Origin: Glebionis coronaria | Lineage: Eukaryota; Streptophyta; Magnoliopsida; Asterales; Asteraceae | Reading direction: 5' to 3' | Assembly (NCBI GenBank): GCA_025667525.1 | Contig: CM046882.1 | Location: 19,542,488-19,606,487 of the forward strand | DNA length: 64,000 nt | Part shown: one piece after another, positions 44,415 through 55,896 of the stretch | How positions within the stretch are numbered: the stretch's first letter is position 1 | Layout of the letters: each line of letters begins with the position of its first letter | Notes under the pieces: model-generated | Seen by the model: the letters and a program-made list of their open reading frames with translations, nothing else | Told to the model about the DNA's origin: nothing | The model's database searches: none | Translations under genes and position numbers: made by a program

Positions 44415-45773
44415 ATAAATATTTATTTGGTTGAAATCCCACATAGGTAAAAGGAAGAAATGATACCGCCTAAATACAGAACATCTTAACCAAAAAGTAT
44501 GTTTTAGGACTAGTGTCAAGTTCTCAAACTGGGTGTCTTTACTTGTCAATGATAACAAGCAACAGTACACCGATTTTGAAAAGTTTATATGAATACTAAT
44601 TTTTTTATGTCTATTCCAACGGTATAAAATTTTCTAAACAAAAGATTACGAGTCTTGTGGTCTCGGTAGGTAGTCATGGTTTGGCAACTCTTAGAATTTC
44701 AAAGTGAAAAGCCAACAATTGCCCTATATGAACAAGTCTGAAGTTATCTTAGGTTACTACTAAACTGATTTTGCTTGACTTAATGTTAGTCTATTACCAA
44801 AACATCCTATTGCATAAACACCAACACGTACCAAATGCTCGATCAAACTACGACGAAAGGGTGTTTGTTTTGGCTTATGAAGCCGTCTTATGGCTTATTT
44901 GTTTTTTCGCTTACTTTCATATGCCAAAAATATCAAAATAAGCAACGAAGTGGAGCTTATGAAAGTTATGTCCGAGATCTAACACGCTGTAAGTCGACTA
45001 TGCTCAAACACATTTTAATAAACAACTAGTATACACTAATTGAAAGTCGAAACGATTAAATCCAACTGAAATTGTTACATATACATACAGATATGTACTT
45101 GATAACACGATGCAATATCAATCTACTCAACATCGACAAATTTAAATCAATCACGCCATCAACGGTACCACGACCAAAACAACTCGTTGACGTGTAGAAG
45201 CTCACATGTAACTATTTTTTCATTACGATTCAGAGGTTAAAAATCGCTGACGCATCATCATCAATAACTTGGTTAAAATCAACAAATCTTACATCGATGA
45301 CGTCATCAACATCAACTCAATTATAATAACCAGGGTCTCCAAATTTAATAGTCAACTTTATTGATAATGAAACAAAATATGACAGTCATCAACTCATGAA
45401 GATTTAGATGATTTATAGAGAGTAAGTACTATTTTGTATTTTTTTTATAAGAGGTTTTGTGAATTTTAATCAAGAAGATGTTTTTTGTTAAAAAATGTAG
45501 AATTTATTTACATTCTTGAGATTCACCGGAATAAAGAGTATGTAGAAGTAATACTCTTTCTTGTAGTATTCTCGAGAACTATCTATTAATCTACACATAC
45601 ATGGTACATTTACAATGCGGTATATAATCAAAGAGAGTTTTAGTTCTTTTGCCAATATAGGAGGTATACTTGAGAATTGAGATGATTTATAACCATGGAC
45701 ACTCTTAGATGAGTGATGGTTTCATTCAGTACATCAGTGTGTTGCATAGAAGTAAGATATCTTGGGTTGGAAT
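44415..45773 (+). repeat. Segment S2, paralogue of S1, first part
   Basis: Aligns with 6845-7263 joined to 19395-20631 without the 12.1 kb element; AGCCG at 44881-44885 is its empty site. Contains AATCCCACATAGG plus TAAATAC, the TGACGTCA block (45298) and the fold-back (45513-45578). Confidence 0.83.
45490..45596 (-). ncRNA. Candidate hairpin RNA with snRNA-type promoter, copy in S2
   Basis: Same layout as at 19999-20106: decayed USE, 26 nt, TATATA (45621-45626), fold-back with TTCTTGAGA (45513-45521) facing TCTCGAGAA (45570-45578) through one G-U pair, and six A on the plus strand (45490-45495). The change that makes a G-U pair keeps the stem. Expression is unproven. Confidence 0.28.
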
Positions 45774-46196
45774 CAATGTTTTGAAAACTTGTTCTTTAAT
45801 CAATTTGGTTCGAGGCGTCAGGTCGCTTGTTCAATCGGTTTAACCATCGAGTTAACTCGGTTCTCAATAAAAATGTTATATTTACATTGGTAGAAAAATA
45901 TTATTTATAAAAATCATAAACTATTCAACATATTCAGTATATAAACTATTTACTAACAAATATAATATGTGAAATTAAATTACGTCTTATATATACACAA
46001 TTAACATGCTTTATTTATAAAAAGAAAAAAAATAAAATAAAACCTGACCGGATCTCGAGAACCCGGTTCGCCTGGGTCAATCCAAACTTGAGGGTCTAAG
46101 CGAGTTTCAGAAATGTAAAAACATATTTAATTTGACTTGTTTTACGACTCGAACTGGTTCAATCTGTTGAACGTTGAACTCGGTTTCAAAACATTG
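45774..46196. mobile_element. hAT-like MITE, S2 copy
   Basis: Orthologous to 20632-21049: same ends and same site, with GTTGGAAT (45766-45773) and GCTGGTAT (46197-46204) agreeing at 6 of 8 positions. Confidence 0.8.
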
Positions 46197-46221
46197 GCTG
46201 GTATCCCCACATAGGTTAAAG

Positions 46222-46370
46222 TAGAGCTGAGCATTCGGCCCGGACCGGACCCGCTAAGATCGGACCAAACCGAGGACCGAAATGGTCTAAACACCCAGAC
46301 CAGACCGAAATTGTGCGGTTCGATTTGATTTTGTGATTTGATTCGATCAACGGTCCAAAATGATCATCCT
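46222..46370. mobile_element. Small MITE with 9-bp duplication, S2 copy
   Basis: Orthologous to 21074-21222. AGGTTAAAG at 46213-46221 and 46371-46379 is perfect. Its interior differs from the S1 copy at roughly one base in eight. Confidence 0.78.
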
Positions 46371-46379
46371 AGGTTAAAG

Positions 46380-47203
46380 GAAAGAAATAGTACCACCTAA
46401 TATACGAGTTTTCAAATGGATTGTCTTTGTTTGTCAACAATAACAACTTAACAAGCTAAATGACTTTGATTGAGAAGTTTATATAAATATTAACAAAAAT
46501 TAATAACAATTGTACACAATTTTCTAAACAAAGACTGCAAACTTTGTCTTTACAAAAAGTTTATGAGTTCTTTAGTCTTTATAGGTAGTTCACACACATC
46601 CTATCTAATATTTTTATACGCGACGTAATTCATAAATATATTTTGCTAGTCGAGTCGTACCACTTTATGATCCTAGGCCACAAAACTAATCCAACGTCCA
46701 ATGAGTTAAAATTGAAAACCTCACCTTTTAAGATACCCATAAAATTAAACAACAAAACAACAACAAAAAAAACAAAGAAAGAATCACACTTTTATGGCGG
46801 CTGAGATGATGATGATCGGCAGTAGATCGGATGGTGTCCACCGACGAATGGAATGGTGGTGGTGGCTGAGATAAGGTTGTGGTGGTGGAATGGTGGTGGG
46901 ACGGTGGTAATAGGATTTGTGTTTTAAACAGAGAAGAAAAAAGGAAAATGATAGTCTTTACTTTATAGAGGAAAAAGATATTTTTAGCTCTTTTCTTTAC
47001 AGAAAAACAAACAAAAATCTTCTTCCCGCTTCAGAAAAAAGAAGTAAGAAGAGGCGAGTAGAGGTTTTTTAAAGAAAACAAACAAGGCCTTAGATTGTTT
47101 TGGACACATCGACACAATTGACAATATTCTTATGTGGAAACAACTATTTAAATGTACTGATAATAACATAGAAACAATCGGCGAGTCTATCACATGTTCA
47201 TAT
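46380..47203 (+). repeat. Segment S2, second part
   Basis: Aligns with 21232-22003 at roughly 91-94%. CATAT at 47199-47203 is the left target duplication of the Athila-like element. Sequence resumes at 63089. Confidence 0.8.
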
Positions 47204-47534
47204 TGATCGACGTCGAAGTACCGGTCAAAAATAAACCTAATTACCTTATATTAGATAGGGTAAATGGGTATCGATCCACGAGGACTATGTGGTTTTAGTT
47301 TAAGTTTTGAAGTGATCACTGATCAATAAAGGTTTTGGTTTTGAAATCTGACAACTAAAATACTTTTGATAATAAAAATGTTGATTAAAAATTAAAATAA
47401 TTATTAAACTAATAGTAAAGTTAGAAAAATAAAATAAGATGTAAACAATTAAAAGAAAATTGCAATCCCTTCCAGCTCCTAATACTTATGGTTGATCACA
47501 CTAATAGACACTACAACAAAATAAGGCTAATGCA

Positions 47535-47690
47535 ACATTTTATAAGCAACACTCTTAAAACTGTTGCATTTTTTAGAGTATTAACTTTAAAGCGACATTT
47601 TAAAAATAAGTGTTGCTTTTTTTTAGATATAATGCAACATTTTTATAAAAGTGTTGTACTCTTTTAGACTAGTGAATTAAAAAAATTGTA
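47535..47690. repeat. Left subterminal GCAACAC/GTGTTGC motifs of the CACTA
   Basis: At least five copies of a GTGTTGC-like motif in both directions within about 150 bp. Confidence 0.85.
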
Positions 47691-50600
47691 CTAATTATCA
47701 TATCCCCTCCTAAAATAAAATTATATTTCACTTACCCGCCCACCCCAAAATCTTTTTCCCCAAAATCATTTTCCCCAAATCAGTTCCTCTCTCTCTCATC
47801 CTAAATTGAAAATTTATTTAATTCTAAATCTGTTTACCATCTCCTGGATCTCCCTCGATTCTTCCCACCCACTCCATTAATCTCTGACCACTTTTCCAGA
47901 TCTACTACTTCGTAACATATATAAGTTAATCCATGATCTGTTTTGCAACAATATTTACTCGAGTTTAGTGCCTTTAACAAGGTAATATTATGCTTGATTC
48001 TTTCCAATAAATGTCTAATTAGATTATAATGTAAGAAGTATTTTGTTTGTTTAATATTTTTACTGATGTTACCAATACCCCTATATATGATTTGAAATAG
48101 ACGATGACAATTTTTATAGAGACTTTTTAGGTGAAATTATGGCTGTGTTTATTTTTCCTTGGGTTTATAATATTGGAGTGAGGGTGGGGTTTGTTGCTTT
48201 AATGTTTATGTATTGTGTTGTAGATTATTTTTTTGGCTTATGTTGTAGATTATTTTTTTGGCTTCTTACAGTTCACCAGGGAATAATTGCACGTGGTAAT
48301 GTTAAATGAATCTCAATAAAGGTACACATATACGTATTTCATTATACTTGGCATTCAGGTGACAGTTAAAATAATTTATGTGAGATTTAGATTTGCTGGT
48401 AGTCATAAATTATAATCATAACGTTTAATTTTTACCCTTCAAAGAGAGGTGGCAAAATCGGAGGGTGGGCTAAACGGACAACAGGCTAAATGGGCGGCCG
48501 GCCAAACGGGCGTGGGCTAAATGGGCACGGGCGAAACGGGCGGGCTAAACGGGCGTAAGCTAAAAAAGGAAAAAAACATATAAAAATGTAGAATTAAGAA
48601 ATAAAAATATTTGTTTGAAAGCCGGGGATAAAAAATAAATAAAAAATATTCGCCGAGTAGCCTAATTAGTATTTTACAAGTGCGCCCATTAAGCCCATTT
48701 AGTTTCTTACATATGCGACCATTTAGCCTATTAATTATAAAGAATGGGAAAAAAATGCCCATCTTTTTAAAAAAAGTGCCTATATGTATCCAAATGGGCA
48801 AGATTTGCCACCTCTACTTCAAATCATGTTCATTTAATTAGCTTTTCCTAAATGGTTTTAGAAATTATGGCAGGTGTTCGCACGAAGAAACTCATGCTGA
48901 GTATTGATAAGAGATAACCTTGTCTTGCTGGTATGAAATAGTTTTTGGATGGAAAAGAGCATACACACCTAATATGCTTCAATGCTCTTGAATATATGAA
49001 ACAAGAGCATACTCATGCTGATAAGGTTAGTCAACTTACTACATGGTAAAAACCATAAAGATTAAATTTCTTAGCATATGTTGTATTCTCAATAGCATAT
49101 TACTCATAAGCTATTACTAATAGGGTGTTCATAAATCATAATATAAAGTTTAAAAAGGTCGTATGTTTGGCTGTAATATTAAGTGTGATGCCAATATGTG
49201 ATAAGCTTCAGGTCGACGTCTTTTGTGATGTCTGCTATTTTTATCATTGTTTGCAAAGGTTCCATCAGTCAATTGGTCTCCAATTTTCTTTTATGTTTGG
49301 TCAAGAGATTTAAGGCATGAGGTTTGACTTTGATAACGCGGCTCGTAGAAAACGATAATATGGTCAAACCAAAAAAATGAAACTTTATTTAATGATATAA
49401 AACAAAACAAAAGTAATATTGATTGTTCATAAAATATCAAAACTGTGTGATGATCAAACAAATGAATTTTCAATTTTCAACACACGATCTTTATATACGG
49501 AGTAATCTTTATATGTAAAATAAATAAAATGAAGAATGATTATCAACAAATCAATACCTAATAAAGTGACGTCCAAATTAAAAGATAAAAGAGAATATAA
49601 ATTTATTGGAGTGAAGAAGATATGAGAAGTTTATGGAGAAGAAGAATCAGTTGGAGAGAGAACCAAAAAGAAAAAAGATATATTTGTCCAATAATTTTAT
49701 TGTGCTCTCCGTTTTTTAAAACATTCACCCTTCTAGTGAGTCCAAAAGCCGTTTTCTTTGGGGTCCTACTTTTAAACACACACACTTAAACGTCAAACAA
49801 ACACGATATGAAAAGACTTTTAATTTCAAAACTTGTAAAAACCTTCGAAATTATGCATACCAAACTGCCCCTTAGTGATTGTGGCCTAGTTTGTCATGTT
49901 TCGTTATCTGAGGTATTCGCTTAGTTAGTATGTGTTACTGTTTTTTTTTCAATTTTGTTCTTTTTTGGGTCTTGTCCTATCTTAATTAGCCTTTTTAATT
50001 GTGGAGGAATGTCGTTTATGCATATTGTTACTTTTACCGTTTCAATATATTTGTTGCTAAAAAATATAGTAATAGATCTCAGGTAATTGAACAAGAAGTA
50101 AAGCCTTGGACTGATTCTAGATTGTTATGGTGAATTTATAGATGATGCAAATGGGATGTAGGTATCACATGAACTTTGAAGAAAGGTTGATAATTTATTT
50201 TTATCAACTACAAGTAAGATGATGTAGGTATCACATTAACTTTTGGTCACTAGCATGTCTAATTATTGAGGTTAATCATTATTTATTTGAATCACTAATT
50301 GTTGACATATGTTAGTTCTGCCATCAGCGCCAGTAAGTACTTAGGCGCAACATATGGAAACCTAGATGTTCTCTTAACAATGGACCATCACATTTAATTG
50401 CCAAATGTTGTACCAAATCTTACACTTTCTTGTTTCGTCTTTGACACCATAAGGCTTTAAACTTGCCCTCTTTAACCTCTCATAACCTTTCTTGAACCCT
50501 TTCATTTCCAAAACTATTTTTACATTGTGTACTTGAAAGTATTCTTCTAGTGCCACGATCTCTTGTCCCAATGGTTCGTTTTTAGTGTCTCAACTGTAGT

Positions 50601-52689
50601 TAGAATATGGCGAGCCCATGAGATTTCAAATTTTAGCTATCAATTTCTTTAAGTTACTCGTGAAGACTAGTTGTTTCCTCCTTCATTAGTGCATCCATAG
50701 ATATTCTCAAAAATATATTAATGACAGCATCAATTTTTTGAGAATAGGAACTGAGATCTGTGACGAACGGAGGTTAACTCAACAAAATATGTCAAGGTAG
50801 CGGATTTTCTTCAGGTTTGTTTATCCATATAGGTGCGGATAGTCAGGAGGTAGTTGTTGCTGAAAGCATAAAACATGCCAAGGAAGTTATTGCCTTAGAT
50901 ATCATGGATAAAAATTCATAGTGTAAGATTTATTATCTAATTGTTAAAAACCTGTAGACGAGTCATAACTGATATAGTTAGAACGCTATAAAATCTTGGT
51001 AGAAATGGTGGTCTGACCCTTGTATTTTAATGACAGATAGCCTCGGGAATGATTGTCTTACATGTTTCATTGTGACAGGCCCTTGGGAACACAACAATTT
51101 ACAGCAGTCACTGAGAGCATACCAAAATATTGTGCGTTGGAAATTTTTCTTAAAAGTCCATCTTTAGTGGATATCACATGAACTCATCTTCTCCCACCTT
51201 ATACTTTTCATGATGTAACAGAAGAAAGACGAGAGCAAGTCGAAGGCAGACCTATGTTTTAACTATTCTACTGTAAGTTTTTCTGTGTAGGGCATCTTCA
51301 GCAACCTTCTGTTTCCCCCTTTTTAATGGTTGCTTTGTCTCTTATGTGTTTATGAACTCCCAAAACTTTATTTCACTATGATGGTAAATACATATCTAGA
51401 GAAACTATGAGAGGTTACTCACTGGATTTAAAGCAGTTGCATTAAAAGATCATCGCTTAAAAGCCAACGAGGATGTTCAAAAGATAATTAATCTTTTCGA
51501 TAAGCTAGACATGTTGTTGAAAGTGATTTCTATTCCTTGTTACTGATAGAATGGTTGATCATATTATTTAATCTATTTAGTCTTCGCATGTTTTTGTTTG
51601 TTTCACCTCATTCAATCGTCTGTTATGTATTGGTCTCATGCGGACTTACCACTCCCTTAGTATAATCGAATAGTATATAAATCATTTTGTACTGGTTTTG
51701 ACCCAATAAACATGAACATTAACTTATCATAAACTGAGTATTTGATATACAGTTTGTTTTCTAGGGACAAATAAAGGATAAACGACTTGCTTTCATCTCT
51801 CACTGAAGCTAAGTGTAAGCACAAATTTATATTAATAAATACATTTCAAGAAACCTTTATAATTTAAAATGAGCGAAAACATTCTTCCCCAGGCTATGTT
51901 GATATGAAGTATTCGAAGGCTAAAGTCGTGGACAAAGAGTTGTTGAGATCACTTTATACTAACTAGGCACCGGCATAGGAGTATTTTGTGTCGAAATTGA
52001 AAGCTTTTCAAGAAGGGAGTGTCTTCCAAACTCTTTTGAGAACTGGTAAGGAACTATAGAAGTAAGTGATGTATATATATGCATAGAACAATGACTCCAT
52101 ATTTTTGCTTGATCTGGTATGTTATTGAGAGTTGGTGTACTAAAACTAATGCCATGGAACATATGGATTTTTTTTAGACGAAGGTGAAGGGAACTTGACC
52201 ATTGATAGTTGGATTTGCTACGATACCAGTCACAGCTTTAGCCAACGGGTTAGACCCCCAAGAATTTTGTGCATGAAGAACACGAGTGTGTAATCAGAAT
52301 CTTCCACAGCTCCAGCTGCACCAACAGTAGGGACGAATAGGTGGGATATATCCTAAAGGAGTCTCACTAGAGCTAGGAACTTCTAAAGAATCTGGTGCCT
52401 CGAGTGTGATAGCAGAGACAACCGTGTTGCATCCTCAAGGAAGACTCGAGAGGAGATGCACAAAGAGATGGTGATGGCAAGATTATGAAATGGTAGTGTA
52501 CAAGTTTAAACAACTCTAGCATTTACTTTGACATTGTACAAACTCAAATTTGTTTATGTACAACATTGTATTAACTTTAATGAGTTTAATCCAGAATGTT
52601 ACATCATTATTATGCCATTTGAATTTCGTATCATACAAACTTGAAATGTGTATCATTTTAATTGAATGTGACGATTAATATACAAACAG
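47691..52689. other. Interior of the CACTA element, no recognised gene
   Basis: 47715-47940 looks like a transcribed leader (TTTTTCCCC, CTCTCTCTC tracts). 50374-50571 holds a 65-codon minus-strand frame, including VKIVLEMKGFKKGYERLKR, that looks like a gene fragment but is not assigned. 50820-52480 has scattered exon-like pieces. A hAT-like MITE lies at 48445-48816. All ORFs are short. Confidence 0.5.
48445..48816. mobile_element. hAT-like MITE nested in the CACTA, 372 bp
   Basis: Ends AGAGGTGGCAAAATCGG and, from the right, TAGAGGTGGCAAATCTTG. Flanks CTTCAAAG (48437-48444) and CTTCAAAT (48817-48824) agree at 7 of 8 positions. The left part has six or so 'GGGCTAAACGGGC' phrases in a row (48463-48560). 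Confidence 0.8.
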
Positions 52690-53060
52690 TGAAATAGAAG
52701 AAAAGTGTTGCAATAGATGTTGGAAAGTGTTGCACTTATAAAGCATGAAACAACTTGAAATGTTGCGTTTGATATATAAAAGTGTTGCTGTAGGTTGGTG
52801 TTTACATATGTAAGTGTTTCATTCAACACACAAAGTGTTGCTTTAGTGTCAAAAAATTGTTGCGTTTTAGTATTAGAAGTGTTGCACTTGAAGTGTTACA
52901 TTTAATAAATTAAAGCAACATTTTTAAAAAGTGTTGCATTTCCTTTTCAAAGTGTTGCTTTAGGCCTAAGGCGACGTTGTCTGATGCGGCATTTTAAAAA
53001 GTGTTGCATTAACCATTATGTAACACTTTTAGAGCATAATACAACACTTGTTGAGTGTTG
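52690..53060. repeat. Right subterminal GTGTTGC motifs of the CACTA
   Basis: About fifteen copies of AAGTGTTGC or close variants in 370 bp, mostly in one direction, becoming mixed near the end. Confidence 0.88.
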
Positions 53061-54188
53061 CCTTACATCAATTTTCTAGTAGTGAGATTATCGAAACTTT
53101 TTAGAACCAATTACAAAGATTATATTGATTTAATATGAATGAATTAATGTCGGCATTTATTATGTTTATCAATGACTCGCAATAATAAATCTTATACTAA
53201 CCCAACCAATAATTATGTTTTAACAATTTATTTAGGTACAGCTTATGTTTATTATACGACCATCTTTTTTTTTAACTAAATAAATAAGTATGAATCGTTA
53301 ACTAACAGTAAATTGTCTCACACAAATAATTAAACATAATATTAAGTCAATCAAAATAATTTATAAATAAATCATAAATCAATGTAATAAAAAATATGAT
53401 AACCCAAAAGTAATGATCAAACCATAAATAAAGTTACCAGAAGGAATTACAACAAAACTAGCCGGACATCATGGTGCACTCGACCCACTGTCCGCTTTTC
53501 ATCACAACAAGTCTCGTCGGTTTTTTTTCGTTCTAGCAGTCTTTTTCTTCTCCAATGAATGATAGCAACAACCAATTGATAGCTTAATTTTGGGCTCCAA
53601 AAAAACTGGAGTGGCGGCTGCTAAATAAATGCGCCAAAAACAATTGTGTTCCTCCTTTTTTTTATTCGGCTGTGTCTCAATGATGACTCTTCACCATGAA
53701 TTGTTGTAACCCTTGTTGCAATAAATGCGGCTCACTAAAAACACCCCCAAAAGTCACGTCTTTTTTTTTTTCTTTTATACTTGTAACTGGAGTCGGTTAT
53801 GGTGTTGGGCCATTGGGACCAAATGGGCCAAAAGTTTTTTTTTTATTTTTTTTTATTTTTTATTTTTTTAATTCTTTTAACATATAATAACTTTGGCCCA
53901 ATAAAATATAACCCAACGCCAACAATTGCTCAACCGAAGCCCGGACAAATAAAAGATGACCGAAAATATTGCAACGCGCTCAAATCTTTTTCTTCAATAT
54001 TATTTCTTCATTTATCGGCACTCACAATGTCTTTTCTCCAAAAAATTAATTAAGCGTCCATTTTTATTCCACTTCGCTCGTAACCTACATAATCACAAAA
54101 CACACTCAAAGTACATATATAACGATAAATAAATATACAATTATGCTAAATTAACATGCTATTAGGTGTATGCAAAATACACCGATTA

Positions 54189-54204
54189 ACTCCCCTCAAC
54201 TTAA
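54189..54204 (-). other. Polypurine tract of the Athila-like element
   Basis: On the minus strand TTAAGTTGAGGGGAGT ends directly at the 3' LTR. A near-copy, TTAAGTTGAGGGGGGG, lies 1.4 kb upstream at 55600-55614. Confidence 0.75.
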
Positions 54205-55896
54205 CTTTTACCGTCTCGTGTAAAAATAAAATAAAAATATACAAGCATGTTAATTTCATAATTTTTAATCATACTATTGAAATTTCATCAAAAAGATCAC
54301 ATTCAACCTAATACACTAATAACCATCCTACATGACAAATAATCCAAAATGATTACCAATATTTTTATCCTTCTTAAACACTTAGCATAACCATTCCCAT
54401 TGACTCCATTTACTTTATATTTCATATAATTAACCATGTGACCAACGTACCTATTATACACCTATAATCAATATAAACATTAATCTAAACAAGAGGTGAG
54501 AATATCGTACACCTTTTATAACATTGGAGTTTTTATACCATAAGAGCACATCATAAGCAATCATACTTTAGCTTACATACTTCCACTTTTTTCTTTTTTT
54601 TTCTCATCATTTTTTTTCACATTTTTTTTTTCATTTTTTTTTTCACTTTTTACACATAAGCTCTTCTTTTTAGCCATTCGAGACCATTTCTTATACAAGT
54701 CATCCCGAACGCTTTATACACTCCTTTTAAGGTTGATATAAAGACCAATTATTCAGAAAAATGACTATCTATCCTATAGGTGCATACTACGACACATTGG
54801 CACATGAGAACCGGTTAATTAAATCTGTTTATTTAAATGGGAACAGTTATACGTTGTGCCTACTGGTACATCACATGATGGAGTTATCTACCACATAGTC
54901 TAATTATACAATGCACTAGATTAAATTAATCTTCCTAATTTCATTACAACAATACAAGGATTGGGTTATTTCACATAAAATTGTCTCAGCTAAGTGCAAT
55001 GCTATCCATCATAAAAATTGGCGTCTGACCCATGCTAACAACTAAAGTATCACCTTGCGCGGGTGACGAATCAGATAGGCTAGCGCAGCATATGACTACC
55101 ACCAATAATTATGACAGTTCTCCAACTCTTTTCTAAGGCCACCGTGCGCGGGTGACGAGCCGAATAAGATCAATTCTAAATGTCCTAACCCAACTATTAC
55201 ATTACTATATTTCATATTATTTATTTAAACTTTTTACTCGATCTAAGCAAAGGTAAGTAGAGGGAATTCAACTGGCGTGGTTTGATCATCTAATTATACA
55301 TATGCCTAACTACATGCAAACAATCAAATCAATTTAATAACCAAATTATACAATGAAATCGGGTGCACCTGATAATTTTGGCCAAATCCTCTAGCTTGCT
55401 CCAATAAATCATCCACAAACTAATCTCCAGAATCTGCAAACACTCAACAAACATATATGTAGAAGAACTTCCACATCTAATTAGCACAAGACTCTTATAA
55501 TGTGATTTAAAATTTTTAAAATTTTCAATTTTTCCCAAAATCACATTTTAACCCATTTTGACCAAAATTTCACACAAAAACATGTAACACATGTGCCAAC
55601 CCCCCCTCAACTTAAAGCATTGCATTGTCCCTAATGCAAAAACTTTAAATTGAAATTTTGGTTAAAAATCAATTTGACAAACTCACACAAAAAAACAAAA
55701 ACCTAACTCACTTTCATAGGAATCACGGTTGCATTTAGCGTATGAAACAAGCCTTTAAACCACTCGGTAGCCCGACTGGACGAGTTTTGTCTCGTGAGGG
55801 TTTGTAGTGAACACACCCACAAAGTTCCACAAACCACGGGTTGCCTCCCGCGAAGCGCTAAGTTTATCGTCTTCAGCCAGACATAACTCAAATGAG
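54205..55896 (-). other. Non-coding region between pol and 3' LTR
   Basis: 1.7 kb with no ORF of note and no envelope-like gene. Two TGCGCGGGTGACGA phrases occur at 55056 and 55145. T-rich tracts lie at 54580-54650. A second polypurine-like run is at 55600-55614. Confidence 0.6.

Larger units (their letters stand above)
47509..53084. mobile_element. Non-autonomous CACTA (En/Spm) transposon, 5.6 kb
   Basis: Inverted ends CACTACAACAAAAT (left) and CACTACTAGAAAAT (right, reversed). The 3-bp duplication AGA is at 47506-47508 and 53085-53087, and the undisturbed sister LTR has a single AGA at 61998-62000. Both subterminal regions are packed with AGTGTTGC/GCAACACT motifs, as in binding regions of En/Spm elements. 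No TnpA/TnpD-type transposase is recognised inside, so it should need an autonomous partner. Confidence 0.94.
47204..54188 (-). mobile_element. 3' LTR of the Athila-like element, interrupted by CACTA
   Basis: 1406 bp when the CACTA and one AGA are left out. Starts (plus sense) TGATCGACG and ends ACCGATTA, the same as the other LTR. The LTR therefore has TA...CA ends in its own sense. ORFs at 53696-54053 are LTR sequence. Confidence 0.92.

Noticed and set aside
47715..47940. Promoter and first exon of a host gene
   Set aside because: Pyrimidine-rich leader-like sequence is visible, but no ORF with homology follows.
54205..55896. Envelope-like gene of the Athila element
   Set aside because: No ORF longer than about 70 codons and no membrane segment pattern; ORFs at 55329-55970 are pol shadows or chance.
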